This document shows positions 60,401-64,000 of a stretch of 64,000 nucleotides of DNA, piece after piece. The notes below the pieces were generated by a model. The model saw nothing but the letters and a program-made list of their open reading frames with translations, had not been told where the DNA came from and did no database searches. Where the stretch lies: contig JAHLJZ010000007.1 of assembly GCA_025602915.1 (NCBI GenBank), positions 310,001 to 374,000 on the forward strand. Direction: 5' to 3'. The DNA comes from Paraphysoderma sedebokerense. Taxonomy: Eukaryota; Blastocladiomycota; Physodermatomycetes; Physodermatales; Physodermataceae. Position 1 is the stretch's first letter, and the number at the start of each line of letters is the position of its first letter. Both the position numbers and the translations under genes were made by a program.

Positions 60401-63400
60401 GGCCACTGGGAGCGAGAGTGAAATTGAGCAAGGTCACAATCGCAGATGTTTCAGGTGAATAGTGGGGATTCGGCAGTTTCGTCGTAATATAAAGCCTAAA
60501 ATCTTCGTGGTAAGGAAGAACACTATCGCCGACTTTTATAACAGTATTTCCGCTTTGTTTGAACGTTAATCTCAAAAGAACTGGCTCCAGAGCAGGATCG
60601 AGTTTTTCCTGAACGTTTTCTAATAGACACGGTTTGCCGAATCTTATCGAGTTCTCCAACGTCCGAAGATAATCCTTATCAGTGAGTTTAATTATATCAA
60701 TACCGGAATCTTTTTCCATATTTCGAATCCACTTATTGGCTTGACCCTGTGGATCAATAAAGAGAGGCCATCGTTTTGAATTCGACGCGATGATTGCGTT
60801 CTCTCTTGAAAGGGTATCTTTGGGCAATCCGAACATTTCCCATTCCCGGATTTTAGCAGAATCACCGATTACATCCATCAATGAAAAGCTCTCCGAGTGC
60901 GGTATTTTCAATTTACTGAGGCATTCAATCCATCCTTTCATAAGAATTGACCGGTACTCACTAGTAAATGGGCCTAAATAAGCAATGGCACCACTTGCAA
61001 CCAAGACATCGCCCACAATAGCACCAATCTGCGTGTCAAACAAGTCGACGGATTGAGCCCATCGATGCTTTTCGCTGCCAAGACCCGAAATCAGCTTTCC
61101 TGCTCTAGATAATTTTATGCTACAATCTTCCACCTTTCGTCCCAATTCTTCTTTTTTGGCGACTGATTCGGTATATTTCTTCTCCATCTCTTTTATATTT
61201 ACCTCTGCCTCCCGCAGTTTCTGGCGTAAATCAGCCAGCGTTTTCAAAGTAACATCCAAAGATTCTTGCGCTTCTTTCAATCTGGCACGTTTGGGTTCAA
61301 TAGCTCTCGATACCCAATAATATTTTTCCATAGCTCTCACCCATGCACATATGGATGTCGCCGCTTTGGAAACCTTTGAAATAACACTGACCTCGAAATC
61401 AGGATTATCGATGTAGGGTTTGATTTTCTGAATAACTGCTTCCGGAATGTTATCCTTATCGTAGGTCATCAACGAATCTAAGAATTTGGCTGGATCCGCC
61501 AAAAGACCACGACCCGGTTCCCAATAGTCGTCCACCTTCTTACCCGGTTTATCACCGTCAATTTTCTTCGGCTTGACTCCCTTCATAATGCAAACAGCTT
61601 CCATAACGAGTTTAACACCTTCAGGAGGCCTTTGCATACTTCGAACTTCTATGACGTCGTTTTTACTTAAACTGTTCAGACTTTGTAGAGCGGCATCAAG
61701 AGCAGGCAATGCCTCATCTAAATCTCGCTTCGCATCATCTGCAATCGCCTTGGTCTCCTCTGCCTTCTTGGACGCTGCCAATTCCTCCGTTGCAACAACC
61801 TCCCGAATTTCTTCTGATTTAACTTTGTCTACGGCTATTCGCTTCATAGTATCCTCTGTTTCTTGGGAGGTTTGTATCAGCATGGGTTGTGTATGCTCCA
61901 ACTCCTCTTGTAACATCTCGACTTCCTTTGTTGCAGTTAGCAATTTTTCTAACCCAGTGGCGGTTCTTTTTCTGAGAGCCTGCAAATCACCTCGTTTTTT
62001 GTCCAGCAATTTTTTATATAAAGCGAGGAGTTGGAGGTAACTTGTGGGAGTGATATAGTTGTTCCTTCCTAATTCTGCTTTAAATTGAACCGAAGTTTCT
62101 CGAACACTCTCATGCATCAGAACACATAGATTCACAATTCCATCAATAACATTTTCAGAGCCCAAATCAGTCATTTCTGCATTTGAAAAAAGGTTAGGCT
62201 AGTCAACGCAAATCTTGTTTAGTGAAAGGGCACAAACCTGCAATCGAGTTCGCCGCGACCGATCTAAGAGCTTCCTCTGGCCACATCGAGAACCAATCAA
62301 TGGTACAACAATTAACCAGCGATGGAAACATTCTTAATCTATTACGGAAAGCTTCACCGATCGGACTCATACACAGAATTACATGTAAGTTTTCTCTAAT
62401 TCGATCAACATACATAGCAAACATGTTTTCCTTTGTCGGAGGAAGGTTCGCTTCTACTGCTACAGGTCGCATGGCTTGATAGATTCGATTCAATTCTTCT
62501 TGATTGTAGATATTCGGGACGTCTCCAGAATTCAAAATACTGTTAACGTCTTCAAGGCAGCTTTCGTCAACAATCTGAGTGTCACAATACAGAAACATAG
62601 TCGGTTTCAGGTCCAGCCCAGCCTTAAAAAGAACTTTCTTCAAATCTTCCCTCCACTCAGTCTGGCCATAATTTTTTGATATTTCGATTTGAAAGCACTC
62701 GTATTCAGACATGAAGGCAGCAAGTCTTGCCAAGCTCTGACGGCCACTGCCACCCACGCCAAGCAATAAACCATTCCCTCTAGGCTGGCGCAGGATACGA
62801 CAGATGCGGGATACATGCTCGATAGCATCCAGAAACATGACTAGTTTCATTGGCGCATTGGTTTGCGAATTATAATCTTCGAGATATTCCTCCACTAATT
62901 TAACAAGTCGTTTCATATCTTTCACTTCAACGTAGCATTTAGGATCAGCTCCCGGAGTTAAATAATCACAGTAAATGACGGGTTCACTTCTAATAACGTC
63001 GTTCCAAGATACGCGAAGATACTCCTGGATTGTCGGTTTGAGCAGATCCGTAAACCAAGCCCGATCCGTTTTATCAACCAGCCGATCAGAGAACACCCGT
63101 AAACATTCATGAATCCATAGCCGCACAAAATCACTGCTACCTGCAAGAGATTTGATGTCTGCCCCCATAATACCCTGGAACACCTTAGCCAAGTCGCGCA
63201 AGTTATAAGTGTAATGCGACTTAGCCGGAGTAGGTAGCAGTTCCTTGCGAATGGTATTGTAAACATGGATCGAAGCTTGAACAATCAAACTTGTAATATT
63301 TTGAATATCAGTTCCTAGTTTTGACGTGAACGAGGAAATAATCGTGTTGAAAATACGATTCAGGCTAGGTTCATCCATTTCAACGAATGATATCAAGTTA

Positions 63401-64000
63401 AAATGACGCAACAGTCGTTGCGTAATTGGATTCCGTCCGCCTCCAGGTGGTCCCATAGCAGCAGCATATACTATGTCCACGACCTCCATGAACTTTCCAA
63501 CAACTTTGCGATCATACCATCCATTATGATCCATCCACTGTCGGAGAAACTCTATTGGCGGTTGTGCTCCCGTCGATTCCATAGCAGGCATATTCAGGTC
63601 GTCAACGAAAACGACAAACTTCTTTCCAACCGGAGGTCCATACACTCCTTTTCTACGTTTTTCAAATTTAGAATCTAGCAGATCTTGAGTTTGATTTGCA
63701 CTTGTTCGTGCGGAGAAGTTAACTATAAGGGGTGAAAATATTTCTTTCATCCCTTTGAATATCTTGTCATTAATAGTTACTGTCTTTCCAGTTCCAGTTG
63801 GACCTGTACACAAGACGTGACAATTGTTATGAAGCAAGATATCAAGAAGGTAGGAATGTCGAATATTGTCCATTGTCGGAACAATGACGTCTGAGCCTCC
63901 AGTCTTAGAATTGACGGCGAAATCAGACATTCCAGCCATCCAATTTACCCATTGCTTAGATTCGAAATCAAAACGATAATCGTAGATAACTCCCAGTTTC
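57477..64000 (-). CDS. DNAH7: Axonemal inner-arm dynein heavy chain (DNAH3/7/12 class), C-terminal part
   Basis: Motor heavy chain of a single-headed inner dynein arm; 5' part lies beyond the window. Exons visible: >64000-62238, 62176-58917, 58830-57693, 57598-57477, about 2,094 residues. In order from the right edge: AAA3 Walker A GPTGTGKT (~63800) with VFVDDLNMPAM; AAA4 LLLGVGGSGRQSLARL (~62760); SPIGEAFRNRLRMFPSLVNC; coiled-coil stalk with the microtubule-binding region (~62000-61100); AAA5 WPLFIDPQGQANKWIRNMEK; LLNFTLAPSGLEDQLLALVV; AAA6 FVLSPGADPASNLYKFAEEM; and the C-terminal domain with VQERRKFGPLGFNIPYEF, NYGGRVTDDWDRRL and TLSTTGHSTN. It ends WIKRGVALICSGNW. Motif wording is closest to human DNAH7/3/12 rather than outer-arm or cytoplasmic chains. 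The intron at 58916-58831 starts with GC rather than GT. No break in the frame is seen. Confidence 0.96.
58831..58916 (-). other. GC-AG intron in dynein heavy chain gene
   Basis: The 86-nt intron has donor GCAAGT and acceptor TTTAG. The exon before it ends ...N-I-P-Y-E-F-T and the one after starts D-G-D-L-Q-I-C-I-R-Q-L, restoring a nearly invariant dynein motif in phase. The nearest GT donor (one codon later) gives a stop. Confidence 0.8.

Noticed and set aside
1-64000. Mobile elements, LTRs, viral genes, tRNA/rRNA, CRISPR arrays
   Set aside because: Looked for transposase, reverse transcriptase or integrase motifs, terminal repeats and tRNA-like folds; none found.

Overview
This window looks like a piece of the nuclear genome of a zoosporic (flagellated) fungus, most likely a chytrid. 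It is gene-dense and AT-leaning, with many short GT-AG introns (mostly about 45-120 nt). Fungal-type genes (a Nud1/Cdc11 spindle-pole scaffold, an Egh1-type GH5 steryl/ceramide glucosidase, Coq11, Ade1, Med6) sit beside genes found only in lineages with a motile cilium (an axonemal dynein heavy chain, MNS1, LEKR1). I see no rRNA, tRNA, CRISPR array, or recognisable transposon or viral element. Exon boundaries were read by eye from splice signals and phase; every multi-exon model given closes in frame.

Layout. 1-3974 (-): large coiled-coil protein running off the left edge. 4350-5719 (-): Coq11-like mitochondrial NAD(P)-binding protein. 6263-7635 (+): NOPCHAP1-like snoRNP-assembly factor. 7815-8954 (-): disordered protein of unknown function. 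9868-11308 (+): SAICAR synthetase (ADE1). 12488-16267 (+): GABA-B-type class C GPCR with a C-terminal PH-like module and microexons of 6, 8 and 14 nt. 16969-19758 (+): disordered, possibly N-myristoylated protein. 20996-24148 (-): leucine-rich-repeat protein ending in half a LIM domain. 24487-27250 (+): LEKR1-like coiled coil. 27543-28508 (+): SAM methyltransferase. 28784-33504 (+): STRA6-like multipass receptor. 33874-37406 (+): GH5 glucosidase. 37793-44640 (+): Nud1/Cdc11-like scaffold. 44995-49426 (-): two tandem paralogues related to the PEHE domain of MSL1/KANSL1. 50304-52506 (-): helix-turn-helix-like nuclear protein. 52985-55317 (+): MNS1. 55568-57165 (+): Mediator subunit 6. 57477 to beyond 64000 (-): C-terminal ~2,090 residues of an inner-arm axonemal dynein heavy chain of the DNAH3/7/12 class.

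How the genes relate. There are no operons. Four divergent pairs share short upstream regions (Coq11/NOPCHAP1, unknown/ADE1, LRR protein/LEKR1, HTH protein/MNS1). Three genes bear on the flagellum (LEKR1, MNS1, dynein), two on membrane sensing or uptake (GPCR, STRA6-like), two on cell division or chromatin (Nud1-like, PEHE pair). The most unusual items are the STRA6-like protein in a fungus, the microexon-rich GPCR with its PH-like tail, the PEHE pair in which one copy replaces half of the domain with a SAM-like N terminus, and a GC-AG intron in the dynein gene.
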